A stretch of DNA of 64,000 nucleotides, from the NCBI RefSeq assembly GCF_040049215.1, contig NZ_JBDZDN010000004.1, positions 385,505 to 449,504 of the forward strand, written 5' to 3'. Of this stretch, positions 16,401 through 24,494 are shown one piece after another (within the stretch, counting starts at the first letter, position 1; each line of letters opens with the position of its first letter). This stretch comes from Mesorhizobium_K sp040049215. GTDB taxonomy: Bacteria > Pseudomonadota > Alphaproteobacteria > Rhizobiales > Rhizobiaceae. Position numbers and translations under genes: made by a program. Below the pieces are notes generated by a model. The model was not told the DNA's origin and did no database searches. It was given only the letters and a program-made list of their open reading frames with translations.

Positions 16401-17231
16401 ATGCTCACTATCAACAAATCCGAACCAATGCTTCAGACCGGTCGGCGACCACTCGAAGGCAGAACCGCGATCGTAACCGGCTCGACCAGCGGCATCGGCC
16501 TGGGCATTGCCCGCGCGCTTGCGACGAGCGGCGCCGCGGTCATGCTGAACGGATTTGGCGATCCGATGGAGATCGAGCGCCAGCGCATCGAGCTTGCCGA
16601 CGAGAACGATGTCGATATCGCATATGACAGCGCCGACATGTCCAGCCGCGACGCCATCCACCTGATGGTCGAGCGCGCGGTCGCGCGATTCGGCCAGGTG
16701 GACATCGTCGTCAACAACGCTGGTATCCAGCATGTCGCGCCAATCGGCGAATTCCCCCAGGCAAAGTGGGACGCGATCCTGTCGATAAATCTCACTGCCG
16801 CCTTTCATCTCACCCAGGCGACGTTCGAACAGATGGCCGCGCGCGGCTATGGTCGCGTCATCAACGTCGCGTCGGCGCACGGCCTCATCGCGTCGCCCTT
16901 CAAGTCCGCTTATGTGGCGGCCAAGCACGGCATGATCGGCCTGACCAAGGTCGTGGCGCTGGAGGGGGCGGAGCGCGGCGTCACAGCGAACGCCATTTGT
17001 CCCGGCTACGTCTGGACGCCGCTTGTCGAGAAACAGATCGACGATCAGGCGAAGTCGCACAACATCGCGCGCGACGCGGTGATCCGCGACGTTTTCCTGA
17101 AGGACCAGCCGACCCGGCGTTTCGCCACTGTCGAGGAACTGGGAGCGCTTGCCGTCTTCCTCTGCACCGACGCGGCAGCATCCATCACCGGTACGGCGTT
17201 GCCGGTCGACGGCGGTTGGACCGCCCACTGA
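16401..17231 (+). CDS. bdhA: D-3-hydroxybutyrate dehydrogenase
   Basis: A 276-residue SDR enzyme that interconverts D-3-hydroxybutyrate and acetoacetate with NAD, the entry step for using polyhydroxybutyrate monomers. Motifs: TGSTSGIGLGIARALATSGA, VNNAGIQHVAPI, catalytic Ser in NVASAHGLIASPFKSAYVAA with Tyr and Lys in YVAAKHG. NAICPGYVWTPLVEKQI is the signature region of the BdhA subfamily, including the long lid segment. The start at 16401 has GGAG seven bases upstream. A longer frame from 16293 is unlikely. It is followed after 23 bases by a patatin-like hydrolase gene, a pairing common in alphaproteobacteria and consistent with PHB or 3-hydroxyacid metabolism. Confidence 0.9.
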   Translation: MLTINKSEPMLQTGRRPLEGRTAIVTGSTSGIGLGIARALATSGAAVMLNGFGDPMEIERQRIELADENDVDIAYDSADMSSRDAIHLMVERAVARFGQVDIVVNNAGIQHVAPIGEFPQAKWDAILSINLTAAFHLTQATFEQMAARGYGRVINVASAHGLIASPFKSAYVAAKHGMIGLTKVVALEGAERGVTANAICPGYVWTPLVEKQIDDQAKSHNIARDAVIRDVFLKDQPTRRFATVEELGALAVFLCTDAAASITGTALPVDGGWTAH

Positions 17232-17254
17232 ACGGCATGATCGGAGCAAAACCC

Positions 17255-18340
17255 ATGAACAAGCACGCCGACGTTCTGGAAATGACGGAACCTCACGCCG
17301 AACCGGACATGCGCGCGCCGGCGCGCGGCAGGCGGACGCTCAACCTTGCGCTCCAGGGCGGCGGCGCCCACGGCGCCTTTGCATGGGGCGTGCTCGACCG
17401 GCTGCTCGAGGAGGACAAGCTGTCCTTCGACGGCGTGGTCGCGACCAGCGCCGGCGCGATGAACGCCACCGTCCTGGCCTACGGACTGGTCGAGGGAGGC
17501 CGTCGCGGCGCTCAGAAGGCGCTTGCCAACTTCTGGCGGCGTGTCAGCCATGCATCCGCGTTCAGCCCGCTGCAGCCTAGCTTGCTCGACCGCGCGACCG
17601 GTCAGCGCTCGTTGGAGTTTTCACCAGCCTTCATGATGTTCGACATGGTGACTCGGCTGATGTCGCCCTACCAGTTCAACCCGATGAACTTCAACCCGCT
17701 GCGCGGAGTGCTCGAACAGTCGGTCGATTTGGACGCTGTTCGCGCCGCCCGCTGTTCGCTGAAGCTCAACATCTGCGCGACCAACGTACGCACCGGCAAG
17801 ATAAAGGTTTTCGCCAACGACGAAATCTCGATCGATGCGATCATGGCGTCGGCCTGCCTACCGTTCCTCTTCCAGGCCGTCGAGATCGACGGCGAGGCCT
17901 ATTGGGACGGCGGCTACATGGGCAATCCGGCGATCTTTCCGCTTATCTATTCGTGCGGCACTCCGGACGTTCTTGTCGTTCACATCAACCCCATCGAGCG
18001 TACGGAACTGCCGCACTCGGCGATGGAGATCCTCAATCGCATCAACGAGATCAGTTTCAACTCATCATTGCTGCGCGAGATGCGGGCCATCGCCTTCGTC
18101 ACCAAGCTGATCGATTCTGAAGCCGGCAAGAATCTCGACCTGAAGCGCATCTTCGTACACGGGGTCTCCGACGACGAAACGATGAGGAAGCTCAGTGTTT
18201 CCAGCAAGCTGAACGCCGACTGGGGCGCACTGACTGACCTGCGCGACCGTGGCCGCGCCAAGGCCGATGAATGGATCGAAGCGAACTACAACCATATCGG
18301 CAAGCGATCGACGGTCGACATACACCAGGCCTATCTCTGA
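17255..18340 (+). CDS. Patatin-like phospholipase/hydrolase
   Basis: A 361-residue patatin-family protein. The oxyanion-hole motif GGGAHG is at residues 35-40, the nucleophile is Ser65 in ATSAG, and the dyad Asp is Asp218 in WDGGYMG. The usual elbow GxSxG has Ala in place of the first Gly, a change that keeps the small residue. There is no signal peptide or membrane anchor, so it should act in the cytosol. The start at 17255 follows GGAG by eight bases. An open frame extends upstream to 16766 but lies inside bdhA. The pairing with bdhA suggests a role on PHB granules or acyl esters rather than classic phospholipids, which is an inference. A strong terminator follows. Confidence 0.87.
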   Translation: MNKHADVLEMTEPHAEPDMRAPARGRRTLNLALQGGGAHGAFAWGVLDRLLEEDKLSFDGVVATSAGAMNATVLAYGLVEGGRRGAQKALANFWRRVSHASAFSPLQPSLLDRATGQRSLEFSPAFMMFDMVTRLMSPYQFNPMNFNPLRGVLEQSVDLDAVRAARCSLKLNICATNVRTGKIKVFANDEISIDAIMASACLPFLFQAVEIDGEAYWDGGYMGNPAIFPLIYSCGTPDVLVVHINPIERTELPHSAMEILNRINEISFNSSLLREMRAIAFVTKLIDSEAGKNLDLKRIFVHGVSDDETMRKLSVSSKLNADWGALTDLRDRGRAKADEWIEANYNHIGKRSTVDIHQAYL

Positions 18341-18415
18341 ATTCCCTGGCGCCGGCATCCATCGCCCCTTCTGGATGCAGGCTGAAGGATCGGCACGCCT
18401 CTGCCGGTCCTTGAC

Positions 18416-18450
18416 GGCCCTCCGGTTCACCCCGCCGGAGGGCCCTTTTT
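18416..18450 (+). terminator. Rho-independent terminator after the bdhA-patatin operon
   Basis: GGCCCTCCGG (18416-18425) pairs perfectly with CCGGAGGGCC (18435-18444) over a nine-base loop, followed by CTTTTT. It lies 75 bases past the patatin stop and cleanly separates this operon from the bufferin operon. Confidence 0.9.
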
Positions 18451-18579
18451 CATGCACCACCCGCGGATAGCGCGGACCTATCGAAACGATGCCGACACAG
18501 CATTTCAGTGCGAGCTGCGGATGGAGGACAGTGCCTGGACGGCAGATCGCCGATCAACGCAAAACAAAGGAGATTTGTG

Positions 18580-18849
18580 ATGTTCAACACCCGGACTCTC
18601 ATCGGATCAGCGCTCGCCGCGGCGACCTCGCTCGGCGCTGCCGGAGCATTGGCCGGCCCGGCCGCACAGCCCGAATTCTCGTTCGAAAAGTGCTACGGCG
18701 TGGTCAAGGCGGCACAGAATGACTGCCAGACGGCGACGCATTCCTGCGCCGGCACGTCGACCGCCGACAACCAGCCCGACGCCTGGATCTATGTGCCCGC
18801 CGGCACCTGCGCCAAGCTCGCCGGCGGCAGCACCGAGCCCAAAGCCTGA
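18580..18849 (+). CDS. bufA: Bufferin precursor peptide (DUF2282 family)
   Basis: An 89-residue DUF2282 protein. The N-terminus is a Sec-type signal (MFNTRTLIGSALAAATSLGA, cleavage near ALA|GP), so the peptide is made for the periplasm. The mature part holds the four family cysteines: Cys38 in FEKCYG, Cys49 in NDCQ, Cys56 in HSCAG and Cys77 in GTCAKL. Characterised bufferins are ribosomal peptides whose central Cys are turned into thiooxazoles by the DUF692/DUF2063 proteins, and which then bind copper. The same gene order follows here. The start at 18580 has AAAGGAGATTTGTG just upstream. Modification and copper binding are inferred from the family, not seen. The short length and spacing of the Cys fit BufA1. 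Confidence 0.88.
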   Translation: MFNTRTLIGSALAAATSLGAAGALAGPAAQPEFSFEKCYGVVKAAQNDCQTATHSCAGTSTADNQPDAWIYVPAGTCAKLAGGSTEPKA

Positions 18850-18888
18850 CCTACTCCCCCGCAAGAAGAAGCCCCAAGGAGCAGACCG

Positions 18889-19902
18889 ATGTCTGGCACG
18901 TTCCCTCCCCTCGCCATACCCAACGCGGCAGGCATCGGTCTCAGATCCGCTCACATTGCGGGAATGCTCAGCAAGCGGCCATCGGCCGGCTGGCTTGAAG
19001 TGCACGCGGAAAACTACATGGGAAATTCCGCCGCGGTCGACGCACTGGAAACTCTGCGCGAAATCTATCCGTTGTCGGTACATGGCGTCGGGCTTTCGCT
19101 GGGGAGCGCCGGCGGCCTCGATCCCGATCACCTGGAGCGTCTACGCCGTGTGTGCGAACGCTTCCAGCCGGATCTGGTCTCCGAGCATCTAGCCTGGAGC
19201 GTCGCCGACGGCGCGTATCTGAACGATCTGTTGCCGCTTCGCTACGACGAGACGGCGCTCGCTATCGTGGCGCGCAACGTCGATCATCTGCAGATGACGC
19301 TGAAGCGTCAGGTGTTGATCGAGAATCTGTCGGCCTACATCGCCTTCGCCGACTCCACGATGACCGAGGGGGAATTCCTCGCCGCACTGGTGCGGCACAC
19401 GGGTTGCGGCCTGCTGCTCGACGTGAACAACGTTTACGTGTCGGCCCACAACCTCGGTTTCGACGCCACAGCGTTCATCGACAAGCTTCCCGCCGATGCG
19501 ATCGGCGAAATCCACCTCGCAGGCCATGCGGTCAACGAGGTCGGTGAGGACACGGTGCTGATCGACGATCACGGCTCGCGCGTGCCACCAGCCGTCTGGT
19601 CCCTCTACACCGCGGCGATAGAGAAGCTCGGCCGCCGGCCCACGCTCATCGAATGGGACAGCGACGTTCCGCCGCTCGATGTGCTGCTTGGCGAGGCCAT
19701 GTGGGCCGACATGTTGGCGCAACTCGTCGAGTTCCGCGTCCGGCCGCGTCCGACCCGCATCCCCGCGACGCGGAGCATGGCGCTGAAGAACGAAGCCGCG
19801 CATCCCGTCCGCATGCCGGTGCTTGCGGCCTTCGAGACTATCAAGCCCAACCGGCATGTTCAGGACTATCAGTTCAGGAGGAACAATCATGCTCTCGCTT
19901 GA
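18889..19902 (+). CDS. bufB: DUF692 multinuclear-iron enzyme, bufferin maturase
   Basis: A 337-residue DUF692 protein of the MbnB/BufB group, TIM-barrel enzymes with two or three irons that oxidise Cys of a peptide substrate. Candidate metal ligands recur in the family motifs: HAENYMG (His39, Glu41), VHGVGLSLG (His65), SEHLAW, IENLSAY, LLDVNNVYV, EIHLAGH, IDDHG and LIEWDSDVP. No signal peptide, so it acts in the cytosol before export of the peptide. It lies 39 bases after bufA, with AAGGAGCAGACCG as its ribosome site, and overlaps bufC by 14 bases. Length is normal but the C-terminal 45 residues (basic, RPRPTRIP) are less conserved and contain the bufC ribosome site. Confidence 0.92.
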   Translation: MSGTFPPLAIPNAAGIGLRSAHIAGMLSKRPSAGWLEVHAENYMGNSAAVDALETLREIYPLSVHGVGLSLGSAGGLDPDHLERLRRVCERFQPDLVSEHLAWSVADGAYLNDLLPLRYDETALAIVARNVDHLQMTLKRQVLIENLSAYIAFADSTMTEGEFLAALVRHTGCGLLLDVNNVYVSAHNLGFDATAFIDKLPADAIGEIHLAGHAVNEVGEDTVLIDDHGSRVPPAVWSLYTAAIEKLGRRPTLIEWDSDVPPLDVLLGEAMWADMLAQLVEFRVRPRPTRIPATRSMALKNEAAHPVRMPVLAAFETIKPNRHVQDYQFRRNNHALA

Positions 19903-20677
19903 AGGCTTGCAGAAGGCTGTCGCACGTTCCGTGCTCGGTCATGCCGCGCTTGGCCTGTCGCCGCTTATGGCGTCTGGCGCGGCCGATCCCTATCGCCGTA
20001 TGCGCATCTACCAGAACAACACCCGGTCGACGTTGACCGCGACTCTGAAGACGGTCTTTCCCGTGACGGTGCGGCTGGTCGACGAGCGCTTCTTCGGTTA
20101 CGCCGCGAACGAATTCATCCGCACCAATCCACCGAATGAGCCACGGCTCGTTCGGTACGGCGCCGACTTTCCCGCCTTCCTGCGGACGTTCAAGGGACTC
20201 GAGGATCTTCCCTTCGTTTCCGAGGTCGCGCGTCTTGAGTGGGCGATCGCGGAGGCGCTCGATGAGGCGTCTTTGCCTGCGGTGCCGATCGCCGCGCTGA
20301 ATGGCAACGCCGCCGAGACTCCGGAACTGGTTTTGCAGCCGTCGTTGCGCCTAGTGATTTCGCACTGGCCGGTGCTGGCGATCTGGTCGGCGCACCAGGA
20401 CGGGGGAGCCCCGACGTGTGGATGGCATCGCAGGCCGGAGCGCATCGCGCTGTGGCGCACCGGCGACAACATCCGTTTCTCAAAGCTTTCCGGAGCCGAG
20501 TTTTCGTTCCGCTACTCGCTCGCACACGGCCACGGCCTCGACAAGGCCGTCTCCCGAGCCCTCACGCATGAGCCGATGTTCGATTTGACGGGCTCGCTCG
20601 TCCGCCTCTTTGGCGACGGCCTCGTGTCACGCGTTCGTTTCGATGACTTCCACCAGATCGAAGGATTGCCGCAATGA
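19889..20677 (+). CDS. bufC: DUF2063 protein, partner of the DUF692 enzyme
   Basis: A 262-residue protein with an N-terminal helical DUF2063 domain (RMRIYQNNTRSTLTATLKTV, then FPVTVRLVDERFFGYAANEF and VARLEWAIAEALDEASLPAV) and a C-terminal beta-rich part. In characterised relatives it forms a complex with the DUF692 enzyme and presents the precursor peptide. The start is the ATG at 19889 after CAGGAGGAACAATC, 14 bases inside bufB. Its last four bases overlap the DoxX gene. Together with bufA and bufB it is the minimal set for making a bufferin. Confidence 0.9.
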   Translation: MLSLEGLQKAVARSVLGHAALGLSPLMASGAADPYRRMRIYQNNTRSTLTATLKTVFPVTVRLVDERFFGYAANEFIRTNPPNEPRLVRYGADFPAFLRTFKGLEDLPFVSEVARLEWAIAEALDEASLPAVPIAALNGNAAETPELVLQPSLRLVISHWPVLAIWSAHQDGGAPTCGWHRRPERIALWRTGDNIRFSKLSGAEFSFRYSLAHGHGLDKAVSRALTHEPMFDLTGSLVRLFGDGLVSRVRFDDFHQIEGLPQ

Positions 20678-21147
20678 CCATGATCAATCACATGCCGGCG
20701 TCTGGTCTCGCCGCCATGATCGTCCGTTACCGCCGCCTCGTCGCATATGCCGACGCGATCCCGCTATCGCTCGCTCAACTCGCCGGTCGAGTGGCGGTCG
20801 GCCTTGTATTCTGGCAGTCGGGGCAGACGAAACTGGCGTCCTGGCCGGTTACCCTGCAGCTCTTCGCCTACGAGTACAGGCTTCCCATTATCGATCCCGC
20901 TGTGGCCGCTCCACTCGCCACGGGAGCGGAAATCCTGGGTTCGCTGCTGCTGATTACGGGTCTCTTCGCCCGCTTCGGAGCGCTTGTCCTGCTCGGGGTC
21001 ACGGCAACAATCCAGATTTTCGTCTTCCCATCGCATTGGGCCGAACATCTGCTCTGGGCGTCTGTCCTGCTTCTCGTACTTGCACGCGGCGCGGGAGCCG
21101 TGTCGCTCGACAAAGTCGCCTGCACACTCGCCGGACACAGAGGCTGA
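20674..21147 (+). CDS. DoxX-family membrane protein in the bufferin operon
   Basis: A 157-residue four-helix membrane protein of the DoxX family: GRVAVGLVFWQSGQTKLASW, LATGAEILGSLLLITGLFAR and FPSHWAEHLLWASVLLLVLA are typical. DoxX-like genes are the usual fourth member of bufferin operons. Their role there is not established, with metal, redox or membrane functions proposed. It overlaps bufC by four bases and ends one base before the next ATG, so expression is tightly coupled. Confidence 0.88.
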   Translation: MTMINHMPASGLAAMIVRYRRLVAYADAIPLSLAQLAGRVAVGLVFWQSGQTKLASWPVTLQLFAYEYRLPIIDPAVAAPLATGAEILGSLLLITGLFARFGALVLLGVTATIQIFVFPSHWAEHLLWASVLLLVLARGAGAVSLDKVACTLAGHRG

Positions 21148-21148
21148 C

Positions 21149-22480
21149 ATGCTGCGCAAGGCGATCGAGGAGAGGATTGTGGCGCCGATGCTGGCAAGCG
21201 CACTGGGCGCCGGCCACAAGCGCGCGCAACCGCGCCGTCCCCGTGTGGTGATCGTGGGGGCGGGCTTCGGTGGACTGAACACGGCGCTGGGCTTGCGCAA
21301 TGCCAATGTCGACGTGACCGTCATCGACCGCCGCAACTACCATCTGTTCCAGCCGCTACTCTATCAGGTGGCGACGGCGGGCCTCTCGCCTTCGCAGATC
21401 GCAACGCCCATCCGGCGCATCCTGGCCTCGCAGAAGAACGTTACCGTGCTGCTGGAGAAGGTCGAAGACGTGGATGCGCAGGGCCGCCGCGTCATCACCG
21501 AGAATCGCACGGTCGCCTACGACCACCTGGTGATCGCGACCGGCGCGCGGCATGCCTATTTCGGACATGACGAATGGGAGGATGCCGCTCCCGGTCTGAA
21601 GTCAATCGGCGACGCTACCGAAATCCGTGCCAGGATTTTGACGGCGTTCGAGAAGGCCGAGGTCGCCGAGGAGGAAGAGGAGCGTCGCAAGCTGCTGACC
21701 TTCGTTGTGGTCGGCGGCGGCCCCACAGGCGTGGAGCTCGCCGGCGCCATCACCGAGCTGGCGCGCAAGGCGATCGCCGAGGACTTTCGCAACATCGACG
21801 CGCGCAGCGCTCGCGTCGTGCTTGTTGAAGCCGGCGACCGGCTGCTGGCGACATTTCCAGCGGCGTTGTCGACATCGGCGCGAAAGCAGCTCGAGCGGCT
21901 CGGCGTCGAGGTGAGGCTCGGGCGTGCGGTTGTGCGCTGCGGCGTCACCGGTGTATCGCTTGCCGATGGCAGCGAGATACTATCTTCCTGCGTCCTCTGG
22001 GCCGCCGGCGTTATGGCGTCGCGCGCCGCCAAATGGCTCGGCGTCCCAGCCGATCGCGCCGGCCGCGTCATCGTCAAGCCAGACCTCACGATCGAGAACT
22101 TCCCCGAGATTTTCGTTATCGGAGACACCGCGTCGGTGAAGGACGCCAACGGCCGCTTTGTTCCGGGAGTCGCCCCGGCGGCCAAGCAGATGGGCCGCTA
22201 CGTTGCTCGGGCGATTCGAGCGCGGATGGCAGACACGCGTCCGGAACCCTTCCGCTACGCTGACTTCGGAAACCTCGCAACCATCGGTCGCAGCGCCGCT
22301 GTCGCGGATCTCGGACGCGTGCGGCTGAGCGGCCTGCCTGCCTGGTTGCTCTGGAGCTCGGCACATCTCTGGTTTTTGGTCGGTTTCAGGAACCGCATCG
22401 CGGTGTTTCTCGATTGGATTTGGGCCTATGCAACATTCGACCGTAGCGCGCGCCTCATCACCGGCCGGCAAGAACGATAG
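21149..22480 (+). CDS. ndh: Type-II NADH:quinone dehydrogenase-like flavoprotein
   Basis: A 443-residue FAD protein of the NDH-2 family that passes electrons from NADH to quinone without proton pumping. The FAD motif is IVGAGFGGLNTALGLRNANV (about residue 31 on), LFQPLLYQVATAGLSPSQIA is the NDH-2 quinone-site region, and the NADH motif is VVVGGGPTGVELAGAITELA. The second FAD contact is FVIGDTASV. The C-terminus has the amphipathic membrane-binding segment LWFLVGFRNRIAVFLDWIWA. It starts one base after the DoxX stop (21147), so it belongs to the bufferin operon. Copper damages quinone reductases and Fe-S complex I, so an NDH-2 may be a protective bypass here (inference). Confidence 0.88.
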   Translation: MLRKAIEERIVAPMLASALGAGHKRAQPRRPRVVIVGAGFGGLNTALGLRNANVDVTVIDRRNYHLFQPLLYQVATAGLSPSQIATPIRRILASQKNVTVLLEKVEDVDAQGRRVITENRTVAYDHLVIATGARHAYFGHDEWEDAAPGLKSIGDATEIRARILTAFEKAEVAEEEEERRKLLTFVVVGGGPTGVELAGAITELARKAIAEDFRNIDARSARVVLVEAGDRLLATFPAALSTSARKQLERLGVEVRLGRAVVRCGVTGVSLADGSEILSSCVLWAAGVMASRAAKWLGVPADRAGRVIVKPDLTIENFPEIFVIGDTASVKDANGRFVPGVAPAAKQMGRYVARAIRARMADTRPEPFRYADFGNLATIGRSAAVADLGRVRLSGLPAWLLWSSAHLWFLVGFRNRIAVFLDWIWAYATFDRSARLITGRQER

Positions 22481-24401
22481 GCCTTCATTGCCGCGCGTTG
22501 CGCTGGGCAAAGCCGTCACCGCGATGCTGCTCGTCGCGGTCCTGGCGACGGCGGCCTTCGTACATTTTACCTGGCAACGAACTGCCCACGAAAATGTCGA
22601 GCAAATCGTTTCGCAGCTCGACGCGCAGCGCGCGTCCGCCGTCCGGGGAGAGTTGTCCTCGACCTTTTCGCTGCTTGCGAGTTCTGCGGAGATCGTGCGC
22701 TCGATCCTCTTCCAGGGGACGATAAAGGCCGACGACGAGGTGAAGCGCGAGTTCCTGTTCCTTTCGCTGATGCGCGAGCAGCCGGCGATCGGTTGGATCG
22801 GCTTCGGCTTTCCAGATGGCCGCTTCTTCGGTTCGCATGCTGCGCCCAACGGTAAGATCGAAATGGTGGAGATCGGCGCTGCCGCTGCCAGCATACCACG
22901 TTCTCTGCGGCGCGACATCTACAAGCCGCTGCCCGGCGACATCATGTTCGAACAGCGCATCCACTCCAAATCCGCTTACGTGCCCGGAGGCGCAGCATGG
23001 TATCGCAAGGCGCGCGACGCCGGCGAGGCTGTCTGGAGCGTCGTCGACATCTTGCCGAGCGGCTTCGAGCCGTCGGTCGTCGTATCGCGAAAAGTCGAAC
23101 TCTACGGAGAATATCAGGGCGTCGTCATGGTCTCGATGAGCCTGCGTCGGCTCTCCGACACACTCGCCGCACTCAATGGCGCCAGGCAAAGCAAGAGCTT
23201 CGTGTTGGACCGCGACCGCATGGTACTCGCCACTTCGGACGCGCTCGACGGTGTGATGGCAGCCCACCTCACCGATTTCCCTTCGTCCGACCTGCTTGCC
23301 CAGGCAGTCGAACTGTCAATCGACGGCAAGCGCGGCGATACATTCCGTTCGCTCATTCCTGGCGGCGCACTGGGACCGGTTTACGTATCCTCCGCTGGAC
23401 TGCCATTCGAGGGCTGGCGGCTGTTGACTGCCATCCCGCGCGCGGCCTTCGCATCTGACATCGACCGCAACACACGCAGGGTCTATCTCGCCGTCACCGT
23501 GCTCGCTCTCGTGGCGGCGGCGATGGCGGCGCTCTTCGCCAACATTCTATTCGCTCGTCCAATCGCGCGCCTGTCCGTGCAGCTTCGCGCGGTCGAACGG
23601 TTCGCACTCGACGACGTGCGGCATGTCCCGACCTTCCTGGCCGAACTTGATGACTTCTCCCACGCGCTGAAGCGTATGGCTGGAGGTCTGTCCGCCTTCG
23701 CCAAATACATCCCGTCCGAAGTCGTCCGCCCTCTCGTCACTGGCGGATTAGCGCCGAAGCCCGGCGGCAAGCTTGCCGAAGTCACGGTCATGTTCGCCGA
23801 CCTGCCGAGCTTCACCGAGCTAACCGAACGGCTTGGACCGGACGTCGAGCCCTACCTGACCAGTTTCCTCTCGCTTGCCGTCGCCGCCGTCCACGCGGAA
23901 GGAGGAACGGTCGACAAGTTCATCGGCGACGAGGTGATGGCCGTCTGGAATGCGCCCAACGACGTTCCCGACCACGCATACCGCGCCTGCCGCGCCGCCT
24001 CCGCCATCCGTGCGGCCATGCATGCGCTGCCGGCGATCTCAGCTGAGCGCGGGGATATCCGCGTCCGCATCGGCATCAACACGGGCACCGCACTGGTCGG
24101 TAACGTGGGGTCGAACGAGCGGCTGAGCTATACGGTTATCGGCGACACGGTCAATCTCGCCAGCCGTCTTGTCGGCGTCGCCAAGGAACGGGGCGTCGAG
24201 ATCGTCGTCAGTGATATGACGGTCCAGCGGACCGACGGCGCTCTTCCGACTCTCGATCTCGGCAAGGCGCTGGTTCGGGGCAAGTCGGAGGCGGTCGGCA
24301 TTCATACGCTTCTCGACTGGCCGGGCCGCCCCAAACCCATCCTCGGCATGCAGGCCGCCTTCCGGACCGGAACGGAAAAAGGACAAGCGGAGAACAGATA
24401 G
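22428..24401 (+). CDS. Membrane adenylate cyclase with extracytoplasmic sensor domain
   Basis: A 657-residue class III nucleotidyl cyclase. Order: transmembrane helix (about 29-48), periplasmic dCACHE-like sensor (about 50-345), second helix (VYLAVTVLALVAAAMAALFA, about 349-372), HAMP-like linker, then the cyclase domain (about 440-640). Catalytic features: metal Asp in MFADLPSF and in FIGDEVMAVW, adenine-type Lys in DKFIGDE, and YTVIGDTVNLASRL with the transition-state Asn and Arg. All point to an active adenylate cyclase. The frame overlaps ndh by 53 bases. A TTG at 22488, seven bases after the ndh stop, would give a cleaner start directly before helix 1 and may be the true one. Its position suggests it senses metal or redox stress in the periplasm. 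Confidence 0.88.
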   Translation: MQHSTVARASSPAGKNDRPSLPRVALGKAVTAMLLVAVLATAAFVHFTWQRTAHENVEQIVSQLDAQRASAVRGELSSTFSLLASSAEIVRSILFQGTIKADDEVKREFLFLSLMREQPAIGWIGFGFPDGRFFGSHAAPNGKIEMVEIGAAAASIPRSLRRDIYKPLPGDIMFEQRIHSKSAYVPGGAAWYRKARDAGEAVWSVVDILPSGFEPSVVVSRKVELYGEYQGVVMVSMSLRRLSDTLAALNGARQSKSFVLDRDRMVLATSDALDGVMAAHLTDFPSSDLLAQAVELSIDGKRGDTFRSLIPGGALGPVYVSSAGLPFEGWRLLTAIPRAAFASDIDRNTRRVYLAVTVLALVAAAMAALFANILFARPIARLSVQLRAVERFALDDVRHVPTFLAELDDFSHALKRMAGGLSAFAKYIPSEVVRPLVTGGLAPKPGGKLAEVTVMFADLPSFTELTERLGPDVEPYLTSFLSLAVAAVHAEGGTVDKFIGDEVMAVWNAPNDVPDHAYRACRAASAIRAAMHALPAISAERGDIRVRIGINTGTALVGNVGSNERLSYTVIGDTVNLASRLVGVAKERGVEIVVSDMTVQRTDGALPTLDLGKALVRGKSEAVGIHTLLDWPGRPKPILGMQAAFRTGTEKGQAENR

Positions 24402-24494
24402 TCGATGGTAATGGAAATCATGCCTGAAAAGCATCGTATTCAGGACGCCGCGGTAATGGTAATATCCGCAGGCATTGCAGGGCTGGGCTGACGC

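Noticed and set aside
16766..17254. N-terminal extension of the patatin-like protein
   Set aside because: The frame is open upstream but lies within bdhA and is Arg-rich without homology. The ATG at 17255 has a ribosome site.
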